DNA of 32,753 nt from Desulfobacterales bacterium (GCA_027024445.1 JALVSJ010000359.1:1-32753); one strand, 5' to 3'; numbered from the stretch's first letter, positions 1 to 8,878 are shown. Made by a program: numbers and translations. The notes: generated from the letters alone by a model not told the origin.

Positions 1-89
1 ATGATGTAGTGACCATGGAAATAGCTCCTAAAGTGAGAGTGAAAGTTTCACGGAGTTCCATAGCTGGCAGGATAGGAAGAGAAAGCTGA
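1..89 (+). CDS. yajC: YajC, preprotein translocase accessory subunit (3' end only)
   Basis: Only the last 28 codons are in the window; the reading frame starts at base 3 and stops with TGA at 87-89. The visible residues include MEIAPKVRVKVSRSSIAG, which matches the C-terminal pattern of YajC proteins (a beta-rich stretch of alternating basic and hydrophobic residues ending in a SRSSIAG-like motif). YajC is a small single-pass inner-membrane protein that associates with SecDF and SecYEG. The position directly upstream of secD, separated by about 48 bp, is the classic yajC-secD-secF order and supports the call. The N-terminal membrane segment lies outside the window, so the assignment rests on the tail plus context. 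Confidence 0.8.
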   Translation, partial: DVVTMEIAPKVRVKVSRSSIAGRIGRES

Positions 90-137
90 AAGCAGGTGCT
101 GATTAAATAACCTATGGTATAACTCGAGGAGTGAGTG

Positions 138-1739
138 GTGTCTAACAAGTTGACTTGGCGCGTTGTGGTTATTGCTCTGAGTATCCTGGGGGCCTTTATA
201 TACCTCGTTCCCTCCATCAGCCAGAGCCTTCCGCCATGGTGGGGTAAGATTTTGCCCACAGAGAAGATTCACTTGGGTCTGGATCTGCAAGGTGGAATGC
301 ATCTGGTCCTGGAAGTGGAAGCAGAAAAGGCGGTAGAGAGCAATATTGAGAGAGTAGTGGAAGAGTTGAAGCACGACCTAAGGAAAAACAGATTCAGGTA
401 TCAGGACCTCAAACGAGTGGGGACAGACGCAATCAGTCTTACGCTTCTAAGAGAGAAAGACCGTAAGCCTTTCGTGGAGATGTTTGAGGCCAACTATCCT
501 GATTTTGAAATCAAGGAGGTGTCCGGTGAACCGGGCAAGCCATCGTTTAGACTCGTGCTCAGGCCAAAGGCCAAAGAGCATATAATGAAAATGGCTGTAG
601 AGCAGGCCCTTGAGACCATACGAAACAGAGTGGATCAGTTTGGTGTGAGCGAACCGGATATTCGGCCTCAGGGCAAGAATCGAATACTCATCCAACTGCC
701 CGGAATCAAGGATCCAGAACGGGCCAAAAGACTAATAGGAAAGACGGCGCTGCTGGAATTCAAACTTGTAGACGAAGACCACAGCGTAGAAGAGGCCCTG
801 AAAGGTAATATCCCTCCAGGAGATGAGATCCTCTACAAGGTTGTTTACGATCCGAAGACAGGTAGAGTGCGCAAGATTCCCTACTTATTGAAGAAACGCG
901 CTTTGCTCACCGGCCAGTATATTACAGATGCGAGGGTTCAGATTGATAGACAATATAACGAACCTTACGTAACCCTTTCCTTTGATAGAAGAGGGGCTAA
1001 GCTTTTTGAGAAGATTACAGGTGAGAACATAAAAAAGCGCCTGGCCATTGTCCTGGACAATAAAGTCAATTCAGCCCCCGTGATCCAAGACAAGATATCA
1101 GGGGGCCGAGCCCAGATAACAGGGAATTTCACTATGGAAGAAGCTCGAGACCTTGCCATAGTTCTGAGGGCTGGTGCTCTTCCTGCCCCTGTTAAGATCT
1201 TAGAAGAGAGAACAGTCGGTCCTTCACTTGGAAAAGACTCAATTCATAAGGGATTGGTCTCAATGCTTGTGGGTGGCCTTGTGGTCATCGTATTTATGGC
1301 AATATACTATTCTCTGTCCGGTGTAATTGCAGACGTGGCCCTACTGTTGAACATTCTGTTTATTATGGCGGGGCTTGCCTTTTTCGGTGCGACTCTTACT
1401 TTGCCTGGTATCGCGGGGATCATTCTTACTATTGGTATGTCCGTTGACGCAAATGTGTTGATCTTTGAACGGATCAGGGAAGAGTCCCGGCTTGGCAAGA
1501 CACCTCGGGCTGCAATTGATGCAGGGTATTCTAAGGCCCTTGTAACCATTTTGGATGCGAACATAACCACTCTTATAGCAGCCCTGGTTCTGTTTCAGTT
1601 CGGCACAGGACCGGTAAGGGGTTTTGCCGTTACCCTGAGCATAGGAATCATTAGCAGCTTGTTTACAGCCATTTTTGTGACAAGGGTAATTTTTGACTAC
1701 CTTTACCTTCAAAGACGAATGAAGAAGCTCCGCATATGA
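138..1739 (+). CDS. secD: Protein translocase subunit SecD
   Basis: SecD works with SecF in the inner membrane and uses the proton-motive force to help pull exported proteins out of the SecYEG channel. The protein has about 533 residues, normal for the family. It has one N-terminal membrane segment (about residues 6-26), then the large periplasmic P1 region with the family motifs DLQGGMHLVLEVE and TIRNRVDQFGVSEPDIR. A C-terminal five-helix RND-type block starts near residue 370 and contains the GMSVDANVLIFERIREE signature. Two consecutive GTG codons (135 and 138) could start it. The GAGGAG at 126-131 gives 6 nt spacing to 138 and only 3 nt to 135, so 138 is preferred. It is followed by secF 62 bp downstream. 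Confidence 0.97.
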   Translation: MSNKLTWRVVVIALSILGAFIYLVPSISQSLPPWWGKILPTEKIHLGLDLQGGMHLVLEVEAEKAVESNIERVVEELKHDLRKNRFRYQDLKRVGTDAISLTLLREKDRKPFVEMFEANYPDFEIKEVSGEPGKPSFRLVLRPKAKEHIMKMAVEQALETIRNRVDQFGVSEPDIRPQGKNRILIQLPGIKDPERAKRLIGKTALLEFKLVDEDHSVEEALKGNIPPGDEILYKVVYDPKTGRVRKIPYLLKKRALLTGQYITDARVQIDRQYNEPYVTLSFDRRGAKLFEKITGENIKKRLAIVLDNKVNSAPVIQDKISGGRAQITGNFTMEEARDLAIVLRAGALPAPVKILEERTVGPSLGKDSIHKGLVSMLVGGLVVIVFMAIYYSLSGVIADVALLLNILFIMAGLAFFGATLTLPGIAGIILTIGMSVDANVLIFERIREESRLGKTPRAAIDAGYSKALVTILDANITTLIAALVLFQFGTGPVRGFAVTLSIGIISSLFTAIFVTRVIFDYLYLQRRMKKLRI

Positions 1740-1801
1740 GTTAAAGATTGCGAGGCGGCTGATAAGTACTTGTTAGGAAGATATCGCATGGGAGATTTTA
1801 T

Positions 1802-2854
1802 ATGGAGTTCATTAAGCCTGGTATCAATATTGATTTCATAGGAAAAAGAAACATTGCCTTTTTCATCTCGGGAGCACTTATTGTTGCAACCTTTTTCTTG
1901 CTCATATGGCGGGGAGGGCCAAACTACGGCGTAGATTTCACTGGTGGCGTTCTCATACAGGTCAAGTTCGACAAGAGGCATTCTTTAGATGAGATCAGGA
2001 AGGCACTTGTGCCTATAAATCTCGATGACAGTATAATTCAAGAATTTGGCGAAAAGGGACATGCTGAGTACTTGATCCGTGTGAGGAAGACCGATATCGA
2101 GCTTACAGGCCTTGGTCAAAAGGTAGAGGGGGCCATGAAAGCGGCCTTTGGCAAGGGAGTTGAGATCAGGCGGGTTGAGATGGTAGGGCCAAAGGTGGGA
2201 AAGGATTTGCGTCAAAAGGCGTTGTTTGCAATTTTTTATGCTATCTTATTCATTGCGATTTACATTTCCGGCCGGTTTGAACTGAAATGGCTTATGAGCA
2301 TAGTAATGGCAGTCTCTCTTTCCGTGGTGGTATATATTGCCTCTTCGTTCGGTGTTAAGGTGACCTGGCTGATAGTGATTGCATTGGCCGTTACACTGGG
2401 ATTGTGCTGGATGCTGAAGTTGCGTTATGCCCTGGGAGCCATATTTGCACTGGTCCACGATGTCACCATCACCGTGGGAGCCTTTGCGCTAACTAATAGG
2501 GAGGTCTCTCTTGCCATTATTGCCGCATTCCTCACGATTGTCGGTTACTCACTCAACGATACAATCATTGTGTTTGACCGCATCAGGGAGAACTTGAAGA
2601 GGTACCGAAGGCGCCCGTTTGTGGAGGTGATGAATCAGAGTATTAACGAGACCCTTAGTAGAACAGTTCTTACCTCTTCAACCACGTTGTTTGTTGTTCT
2701 GGCATTATTTGTACTGGGGGGGGGAGTGATCCATGACTTCGCCTTTGCCATGCTCGTCGGGATAATAGTAGGGACTTACTCATCAATTTACATCGCGAGC
2801 CCCATATTGCTGATCTGGGAGCGCAGTGGCAATCAGAAGGCATCGCGTAAGTAA
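1802..2854 (+). CDS. secF: Protein translocase subunit SecF with an extra hydrophobic insert
   Basis: SecF is the partner of SecD in proton-driven protein export. Seen: an N-terminal membrane helix (about residues 17-37), the NYGVDFTGGVLIQV motif (41-54), a periplasmic domain, then membrane helices with ALVHDVTIT and GYSLNDTIIVFDRIRE signatures (about 216-263). The length of 350 residues is longer than the roughly 300-320 usual for SecF. The excess lies at about residues 161-206, between RFE (end of the second helix) and LRYALGAIFALVHD. In ordinary SecF these two segments are contiguous. The insert is strongly hydrophobic and could form two more membrane spans. A GGAG at 1791-1794 sits 7 nt before the ATG. 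A run of nine G (2716-2724) encodes the conserved GGG near residue 306. Confidence 0.96.
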   Translation: MEFIKPGINIDFIGKRNIAFFISGALIVATFFLLIWRGGPNYGVDFTGGVLIQVKFDKRHSLDEIRKALVPINLDDSIIQEFGEKGHAEYLIRVRKTDIELTGLGQKVEGAMKAAFGKGVEIRRVEMVGPKVGKDLRQKALFAIFYAILFIAIYISGRFELKWLMSIVMAVSLSVVVYIASSFGVKVTWLIVIALAVTLGLCWMLKLRYALGAIFALVHDVTITVGAFALTNREVSLAIIAAFLTIVGYSLNDTIIVFDRIRENLKRYRRRPFVEVMNQSINETLSRTVLTSSTTLFVVLALFVLGGGVIHDFAFAMLVGIIVGTYSSIYIASPILLIWERSGNQKASRK

Positions 2855-2865
2855 CACCGGTTGCA

Positions 2866-4692
2866 GTGGACACCCGAAGCTACCGAAAGAGAAGGAAACC
2901 CAGATCGCGAAGCAACAGGATTGCGCTATGGATTCTCTGCCTCTTAATTCTCGCACTGATCGCCCTGGGGTGGAGGGTATGGCAGGGGATGCACACCGTA
3001 AAGCCAACCCTTTACTCCCTCCTTATTCGCGTCAATGATCAGACCCAGAGCCTGCTATCGGGTGAAAAACTGACGATTCACCCCAAGGACAGGATAAAGA
3101 TCCTCAAGGTCTCCACCAATGTCCCTTTTAACATTGGTATCCGATTATACTGCAGGATGTTCGATGCCCAAAGCCTCATGTATGATGAAATGCGGGTTAT
3201 TGATCTCCTTCCTGAAGAGGCTGCGTTCACCAAGCCGACACTCAAAGTGCAGATAAAGTATTACAACCAGGAGGCTGGCCACATCACCTTTCTTGTGAGG
3301 CCGTTTGTGGGAGACTGGCTGGAGAAGGCTTCCAGAATCATTGACAGGAAAAAGCGTATAGCCTTACTCGAAGAGGCCGTGGTTAAGGTGCCTGGAAGTG
3401 AGGAAATTCGCCAGCGCCTATTGAAAGAATACCTTGCTGCCGGCCAGTATGAAAAAGCCACCAAACTCCTGGAAGAGGAAGTGCAAAAGACCCCTTCAGA
3501 AGGCGTGCTGAGAAAGCTCCTGGAAATATACAAGAAGGCAGGGAATACCAAAGGAGTTATATCTACCCTTGAAAGGCTTATAGACCTAAACCCATCTGAT
3601 AAGCAGACCAGGTATGAACTGGCAGAGATGCTCCAGAAAAGGGGCCGGCTGTCCAGAGCGATCTCTCAGTACAGGGCCATCCTCAAGCTGGCGACACCTG
3701 ATGAGAAATTTGATTTGTATGTGCAACTGGGCTACCTGAATGCCAAAGCAAAGAGGACGAGGGAGGCAATTAAATATTACAGGAAAGCCTCTGAACTGCA
3801 TGCTAATGATGAGAACCTTTACTACAACCTTTCATACTTGTATGACAGGCTGGGGAAGAAAGACAAAGCAGACTTTTATCTGGAAAAGGCAGTAAAGCTG
3901 AAGGGTTCAGACACAGAGGGCCGAATTAGGTTAGCCCAACACTATATTGAAAAGCGTAAATTCAAGAAGGCAAGATCACTTTTGAGCCAGGTTCTCAAGA
4001 AGAAGCCCAGATCACTTAAAGCGCTCATGCTGATGATGGAAGTTGCAGAGAAAAGCGGGAACAAAACCGAACTGAAAGATATTTACAAGAGAATCCTTAA
4101 GCTTCAACCCAAAAACGCTACAGTCCTTTACAACCTTGGTGCACTGGAATATGAAGCCGGCAGGCTCAAGTCTGCTTCATATTATCTGGAGAAGTATGTG
4201 GCCCTCAAACCTAGGGACAGTTCGGCCCATTCCCTCCTCTTTGATATTTATAAACAGACAAAGCAGACGGATAAAGCGGTAGAGAAGGCAAAGACCCTCC
4301 TGGCATTAGGGGCTGGGGAGCCCGAGGTGTATGCCTATCTCTTTGAGGCCTTTAAGGCGAAGAGAGCTTATGCAGACATTGAGTCTTTGATGAAAAGGGC
4401 CATCGGGAAGGACCCAAAGAACGCGCAACTGCATAAGTATTTGCTTTTTGCATATCTTCAGACTGGAAAAGAAAACAAGGCCATGGCCGAGATGGAAAGT
4501 ATCCTTAAACTGGAGCCAAGAAATGTGGAGCTATGGCTACATCTGGCAAAGCTGAGAGAAAAGAATGAGAAATATGGCGAGGCAATGGCTGCATATAAAA
4601 GGGTCATCGCACTTGATCCTAATAATGACGAAGCTGCAGACGCATATCTGAAATTGAGGTTACGGGGTTTTGAGGAAAAGGTCGGAGAATAA
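2866..4692 (+). CDS. Membrane-anchored tetratricopeptide-repeat (TPR) protein
   Basis: A 608-residue protein with a very basic N-terminus (residues 2-18), one hydrophobic segment (about 20-38) and a long soluble remainder. The positive-inside rule predicts a periplasmic C-terminal part. From about residue 165 to the end it is a ladder of TPR-like helix pairs, with repeated patterns such as YYNLSYLYDRLGKKDKADFY, VLYNLGALEYEAGRLKSASY and LWLHLAKLREKNEKYGEAM. TPR proteins are scaffolds for protein-protein contacts. The partner here is unknown; adjacency to secDF suggests but does not prove a role in envelope assembly. The GTG start lies 12 nt after the secF stop and has no clear Shine-Dalgarno, so translation may be coupled to secF. 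Residues 40-150 match no domain I recognise. Confidence 0.85.
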   Translation: MDTRSYRKRRKPRSRSNRIALWILCLLILALIALGWRVWQGMHTVKPTLYSLLIRVNDQTQSLLSGEKLTIHPKDRIKILKVSTNVPFNIGIRLYCRMFDAQSLMYDEMRVIDLLPEEAAFTKPTLKVQIKYYNQEAGHITFLVRPFVGDWLEKASRIIDRKKRIALLEEAVVKVPGSEEIRQRLLKEYLAAGQYEKATKLLEEEVQKTPSEGVLRKLLEIYKKAGNTKGVISTLERLIDLNPSDKQTRYELAEMLQKRGRLSRAISQYRAILKLATPDEKFDLYVQLGYLNAKAKRTREAIKYYRKASELHANDENLYYNLSYLYDRLGKKDKADFYLEKAVKLKGSDTEGRIRLAQHYIEKRKFKKARSLLSQVLKKKPRSLKALMLMMEVAEKSGNKTELKDIYKRILKLQPKNATVLYNLGALEYEAGRLKSASYYLEKYVALKPRDSSAHSLLFDIYKQTKQTDKAVEKAKTLLALGAGEPEVYAYLFEAFKAKRAYADIESLMKRAIGKDPKNAQLHKYLLFAYLQTGKENKAMAEMESILKLEPRNVELWLHLAKLREKNEKYGEAMAAYKRVIALDPNNDEAADAYLKLRLRGFEEKVGE

Positions 4693-5092
4693 GCCTCACC
4701 TGCAAGTGACGGCAGGGCTCGTATGGGACGGCCCTAAGATTCTGATCACCCGACGCCCACCGGGGATCCATATGGAAGGATTCTGGGAGTTTCCCGGTGG
4801 CAAGAAGGAGCATGAGGAAAATTTGGAGCAGTGCCTCAGAAGGGAACTTATGGAAGAATTGGGGCTGGAAGTGAAAGTGAGGGAACAGTTTGCCCGGGCA
4901 ATCCATGAATATGAAGATCGTATCGTAGATCTTTACGTATTTAACTGTGACATTGTGAGCGGTCGGGCAACGGGTAAAGAGTCGCAGGAAATTCGCTGGG
5001 TTAGACCTGAAGAACTTAACAAGTATTGCTTTCCTCCTCCCGATGCGGCGATAATCAAGAAAATTCTTGGTCAAGGGCGAAGGAAGGATTGA
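4670..5092 (+). CDS. Nudix hydrolase of the MutT (8-oxo-dGTP diphosphatase) type
   Basis: A 140-residue single-domain Nudix protein. The Nudix box is complete (G-x5-E-x7-REL-x-EE-x-GL), beginning at the second G of FPGGKKEHEEN and ending RELMEELGL. The preceding segment HLQVTAGLVW...ILITRRPPG and the WEFPGG motif are typical of MutT enzymes that hydrolyse oxidised (d)GTP and so prevent A:T to C:G changes. Substrate cannot be proven from sequence; other Nudix activities are possible. The start is a TTG inside the end of the preceding TPR gene (23 nt overlap). It places the first beta strand about ten residues from the N-terminus, as usual in MutT, and there is no better in-frame start codon downstream before that strand. 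Confidence 0.88.
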   Translation: MRKRSENKPHLQVTAGLVWDGPKILITRRPPGIHMEGFWEFPGGKKEHEENLEQCLRRELMEELGLEVKVREQFARAIHEYEDRIVDLYVFNCDIVSGRATGKESQEIRWVRPEELNKYCFPPPDAAIIKKILGQGRRKD

Positions 5093-5110
5093 TCTCAGTG
5101 GGAGGTTAGC

Positions 5111-5431
5111 ATGTTCTATAAAAGGACGGAAAGTGGATACAAGAATCTTGGGGAAGGTGTGGAGTTTAAAGCCCTGGTACATGGTGACAAGACAATGCTC
5201 TGCGAGTTCAGAATCAAGGCGGGAAAAGGCGTACCGGATCATGAACACCCACACGAGCAAACAGGATACTTGGTCAAAGGCAAGTTGAGGTTGTTTATTA
5301 GGGACGAGGCTATGGAATTGAAGCCTGGTGACAGTTGGTGTGTACCCGGGGGAGTGCCTCATCGTGCCGAAGTACTCGAGGACTCTGTAGTTATTGAAGT
5401 ATTTTGTCCTCCAAGGAAAGAATACCTTTAA
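5111..5431 (+). CDS. Small cupin-domain protein
   Basis: A 106-residue single-domain cupin. Motif 1 is recognisable as G-x5-HEHPHE-x-T-x3-KG (about residues 39-58), with histidines and a glutamate that usually bind a divalent metal. Motif 2 is GDSWCVPGGVPH (about 73-84). Proteins this small are metal-binding isomerases, dioxygenases or sensor-like domains, and the reaction cannot be assigned. A GGAGG at 5101-5105 lies 5 nt before the ATG. The gene follows the Nudix gene by 18 bp and is probably co-transcribed with it. Confidence 0.85.
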   Translation: MFYKRTESGYKNLGEGVEFKALVHGDKTMLCEFRIKAGKGVPDHEHPHEQTGYLVKGKLRLFIRDEAMELKPGDSWCVPGGVPHRAEVLEDSVVIEVFCPPRKEYL

Positions 5432-5555
5432 TGAGATCCCCTCCACAAATCCCTAATGCCCTATTCATACCGGTCCGATACACTAATATATTGTAAGAGT
5501 TAGGACGCACAAGCCTGCTTGAACCACCTGTCTGAAATACCGCAGGAGGGGAGCA

Positions 5556-7430
5556 ATGGACAAAGGGAACTGCGAATTTACCGGAACCGGAGGGCAGTAT
5601 TTCCCCACCGTGTTTATTCATCTCCTGATCTTGGGCACACTTACTTTTGGTATTTATATGCCCTGGGCCTTGTGCAGGTTATGGGGGCTTAAGGCCTCAC
5701 ATACCAGAATCAGAGGCAAAGATGTATCCTTCACGGGGCGCGGCGGAGAGCTCTTAATACTGGCCCTGATCCAGGGGCTTCTTACCCTGGTCACCCTTGG
5801 AATATATGCGCCATGGGCAGCATCAAAGATCCTCAAGTGGAAGATGGAGAATACCCTGGTTTCAGGTAAGCCCAGTGCTTTCAATGGTACGGGGGGCTCC
5901 TTGTTTTTTCTCTATTTAATCCATCTGGTAATACTCCCCATGTTGACCCTGGGTATCTACTACCTCTGGGGGGTGTATCGCTTTTATGCATGGAAAGAGG
6001 AGAACTCCCTCTATGGAGGGGAAAGGACCAGTTTTGGGGCAGGTTTTGGCGGGTTTGTGAAGATATCGCTGTTGAGCTGGATTCTTAATGCCGTGACTTT
6101 ACAACTTTTTACCCCATGGTCAATATGCTGGCTGTATAAGTGGCAGATAGAGGGGCTCAGGGTAGGGCCTGAACCTGAGGTTGAGCACTACCCGCTGGTG
6201 AAGACAAATGTCGTGGCCGTGGCACTACTCGTTCTCCTTGGGTTGGGTGCAATGTACGGGGTGTTCAGCGTGGTGAAAAACCAGGCCATAATGGCAATTA
6301 TCATGATGAATCAGTTGGCGCAAATGAATAAAATGAAGACGCTGCAGCCAGGCAACGTAAGATTGACGCCCCTACCTAGCGCTAAACCAGCGTTTAGAAA
6401 ACAAAGGCGAAGCCTACTACAGCCGGTGAAAGAAAGAAAAGCACCTTGGAAAATGCCCAGGGCAGGAGAGATAAGTAGACAGAATTCAAAGAAAATTGCT
6501 GGCCTCATGGAATTTGGTTCCAAACATTATGGCAGCCCCGAGGCCTATTATAACAGGGGACTTGCGTTTTACATGATGGGGAAATTTGACCAGGCAATCA
6601 AAGAGTATACCCGTGCCATTAGAGGCAACAAGCTGGATGCAGACAGCTATTACAACAGGGCACTGGCATACCTGAAAAAGAGGCAATATAGCAAGGCCAT
6701 AAGGGACCTTGCCGTTGCCATAAAGTATGACCCAAAGGCTGCTGATGCCTATTGCAACAGGGCAGGTGCGAATTTTCGCCTGGGCAGACTTGACAGCGCC
6801 CTGGCTGACTACAACGCTGCAATAAAGCTCTCGCCAAATGATCCAGACTTATACAACAACAGGGCACTGGTGTACAAGGCCCTGGGGCAAATGGACAAGG
6901 CCACGGCAGATCTGAAAAAGGCAAAGACCCTGGCGGGGAAATATACCCAGAGACCTGAGGCTGCTCCGGTCAAAACCACGGCGGCCATGTGGAGGGCAGA
7001 CCTCGAGGGCGTCAACATCCCCGCGAGCCCTGCCGCTGGTATGATCCATGGTGAGCCATTCCGCGTCCAGGATGCCATGCTGGAAAATGGAATCCTGACA
7101 TTGAGACAGGGGCAGAATTTTTTCGCTGACAGAGAAATAAAAATTTTCACCTTCAAGAGCATGGAAGAAGAGCCCTATGGGACCGTTTTTCGTGCAACCA
7201 CAAAACATAAATATGGTGTGCCCCATGTGCACCTGAGCAGGATGGAGAAGGGGAAAAACCTGCCGAAAATCAAGATCTACTCTGGCGGCTACTCCATGGT
7301 GCTACGGATAGGGCAAAGGGAAGGTGATTTTGTCCCCGGTTCCATTTATGTGTGCCTGCCTGATGAACAGCACAGTTTTGTAGCCGGGAGTTTCAGGGCA
7401 AAGATAGGTCGCACGGCAAAAAAATACTAA
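5556..7430 (+). CDS. DUF898 (YjgN-like) four-repeat membrane domain fused to TPRs and a C-terminal domain
   Basis: A 624-residue protein in three parts. Residues 1-205 hold four units of about 51 residues. Each begins with an F-x-G-x-GG motif (FTGTGG 8, FTGRGG 59, FNGTGG 109, FGAGFGG 160) and continues with hydrophobic segments containing LTLGIYxPW and a W-x-x-ENT-like tail. This is the pattern of the DUF898/YjgN integral membrane family. Another membrane segment lies at about 217-242. Residues about 325-455 are three to four TPR units (EAYYNRGLAFYMMGKFDQAI and similar). Residues about 470-620 form a further domain with GILTLRQG, PHVHLSRM and GSIYVCLPDEQHSFVAGSF motifs, which I recognise only as an unnamed module. 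Function unknown; it is probably an inner-membrane protein. An AGGAGGGG precedes the ATG. Its TAA overlaps the stop of the convergent protease gene by 4 bp. Confidence 0.82.
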   Translation: MDKGNCEFTGTGGQYFPTVFIHLLILGTLTFGIYMPWALCRLWGLKASHTRIRGKDVSFTGRGGELLILALIQGLLTLVTLGIYAPWAASKILKWKMENTLVSGKPSAFNGTGGSLFFLYLIHLVILPMLTLGIYYLWGVYRFYAWKEENSLYGGERTSFGAGFGGFVKISLLSWILNAVTLQLFTPWSICWLYKWQIEGLRVGPEPEVEHYPLVKTNVVAVALLVLLGLGAMYGVFSVVKNQAIMAIIMMNQLAQMNKMKTLQPGNVRLTPLPSAKPAFRKQRRSLLQPVKERKAPWKMPRAGEISRQNSKKIAGLMEFGSKHYGSPEAYYNRGLAFYMMGKFDQAIKEYTRAIRGNKLDADSYYNRALAYLKKRQYSKAIRDLAVAIKYDPKAADAYCNRAGANFRLGRLDSALADYNAAIKLSPNDPDLYNNRALVYKALGQMDKATADLKKAKTLAGKYTQRPEAAPVKTTAAMWRADLEGVNIPASPAAGMIHGEPFRVQDAMLENGILTLRQGQNFFADREIKIFTFKSMEEEPYGTVFRATTKHKYGVPHVHLSRMEKGKNLPKIKIYSGGYSMVLRIGQREGDFVPGSIYVCLPDEQHSFVAGSFRAKIGRTAKKY

Positions 7431-8878
7431 AGAATTCCTTTGGAAGCGGTTTCTATCTTATGTTGGAGGGATACATCACCCTTGGCCAGGCGTTTAGCTT
7501 CCAGAAAATGAAATCTTGCCTTTTGTCGTCTCCCGATTTTTTTGAAATAGAGACCAAAGTAATAGTGGGCAAGGGCAAGACGGCTAAGCCGACCATAGGC
7601 CATGCCTAAGAGGTAGTACACTTTTGGCTCAACACTATCAGAAAAAGAGAGCGTTTTGAGTAAAGATATGGCTTTTTGGTACTCTCCCAAATTTTCATAG
7701 GACTCAGCCAATAATAATGTTGCTTTGCGGTTGTTCGGATTTTGGCGCAGGGCCTTTTCAAACAAGGAGATGGCCTCGCCATTTTGCCCTGTCAATTGGT
7801 AGGACTGCCCCAATTCCATCCAAATAGCTGCACAGGAGGGCATGGCGGCCAGAGCAACTTTCAAATGCCCCACAGACTTGGTGTATTCGGACTTTGTCTT
7901 GTAAACGATGCCCAGGCCCAGATGGGCAAGGGGTACATTCTTGCCTATCTGTAGATCTTTCTTGAAAACCTGTTCCATCTGATCAGGATTGCCGGCTTTT
8001 GCCTGAACAATTGTCTTAAAGATAGGGAACTGTTGCCTGAGTTGGTCTGCCTCGGGATTGGGATGAGGATGAAAACCTTGAGGCATGCTTTCAAGATTGG
8101 AAATACGTTCGGGCCCTGTTGGGTGGGTCAGCAGATAGGGAGGCATTCTATTGGAATCCAACCATGAATTTTTCTGAATTACTTCAAGTGCCTGTATCAG
8201 CCCTGAGGGACGGAAACCGGCCAGAGTAGAATACTTGAACCCTAGCTGATCTGCCTGACGCTCGTCTTCACGGCTATAATGGAGCTGGGTCTGGATCCCG
8301 GCCGCTACAGAGCCAGTACCAAGGGCTGCCCCCACCTTCCCCCCAATGAAAATCCCGGCCAGTACGGCTGCCATGGTTGCTAGACTGATTTTTTTTGCTT
8401 GTTCTATCCGCTCGGACAGGTGACGAGCGGTTATGTGTCCCATTTCGTGGGCCAGAACTCCGGCCAGTTCATCCACATTGTCCATTGAGGAAATCAGGCC
8501 GCTAAAAATAAAGATGTGCCCTCCTGGGCCGGCAAATGCATTGAGATCATTGTGCTTGATTATGTAATAGTGGAATGGAAAAGGTTTGACATCAATTCCT
8601 CGGGAAAGGGTTTGTCCCAATCGGTTGATATAATCTTGAACAAATTCATCATCCAGGAACTGAAAATGGCTCTTGATGCTAGCCAAAAATTTTTGGCCTA
8701 ACTCTGTTTCTCTTTCAATTGACAACGCTCTTGCAAGGGGGGGTGCTAGAGGCTGGGTTGTTAGGAAAAAGAGTGTGATTAGGACAATAATACAAAGGAG
8801 GTGCTTGCCACCAGATGAAATAGCCAATATTCTAATCTCCCGCATGGTCAGGTTCGACAAAAGTGATCTTGGGTGCAT
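7427..8878 (-). CDS. Periplasmic M48 metalloprotease with TPR repeats (BepA/YfgC family)
   Basis: A 483-residue exported zinc protease. A hydrophobic signal region (about residues 26-44) is followed by a likely cleavage after ARA (about 49-51). The peptidase domain has HEMGH (144-148) and the downstream SREDERQAD with the third zinc ligand E206. C-terminal TPR units span about 290-470. The architecture matches BepA, which degrades or assists stalled outer-membrane proteins such as LptD; that role is known for E. coli and inferred here. An alternative start is the ATG at codon 12 (8845), which shortens the n-region of the signal. Neither start has a strong Shine-Dalgarno. The 5' end overlaps rsfS by 47 bp (or 14 bp with the later start), so it is the last gene of the rplU operon. 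Confidence 0.9.
   Translation of the reverse strand: MHPRSLLSNLTMREIRILAISSGGKHLLCIIVLITLFFLTTQPLAPPLARALSIERETELGQKFLASIKSHFQFLDDEFVQDYINRLGQTLSRGIDVKPFPFHYYIIKHNDLNAFAGPGGHIFIFSGLISSMDNVDELAGVLAHEMGHITARHLSERIEQAKKISLATMAAVLAGIFIGGKVGAALGTGSVAAGIQTQLHYSREDERQADQLGFKYSTLAGFRPSGLIQALEVIQKNSWLDSNRMPPYLLTHPTGPERISNLESMPQGFHPHPNPEADQLRQQFPIFKTIVQAKAGNPDQMEQVFKKDLQIGKNVPLAHLGLGIVYKTKSEYTKSVGHLKVALAAMPSCAAIWMELGQSYQLTGQNGEAISLFEKALRQNPNNRKATLLLAESYENLGEYQKAISLLKTLSFSDSVEPKVYYLLGMAYGRLSRLALAHYYFGLYFKKIGRRQKARFHFLEAKRLAKGDVSLQHKIETASKGIL

Noticed and set aside
4619-5446. Minus-strand open frame of 275 codons over the Nudix and cupin genes
   Set aside because: Both plus-strand genes have complete family motifs, and the minus-strand product has no recognisable domain.
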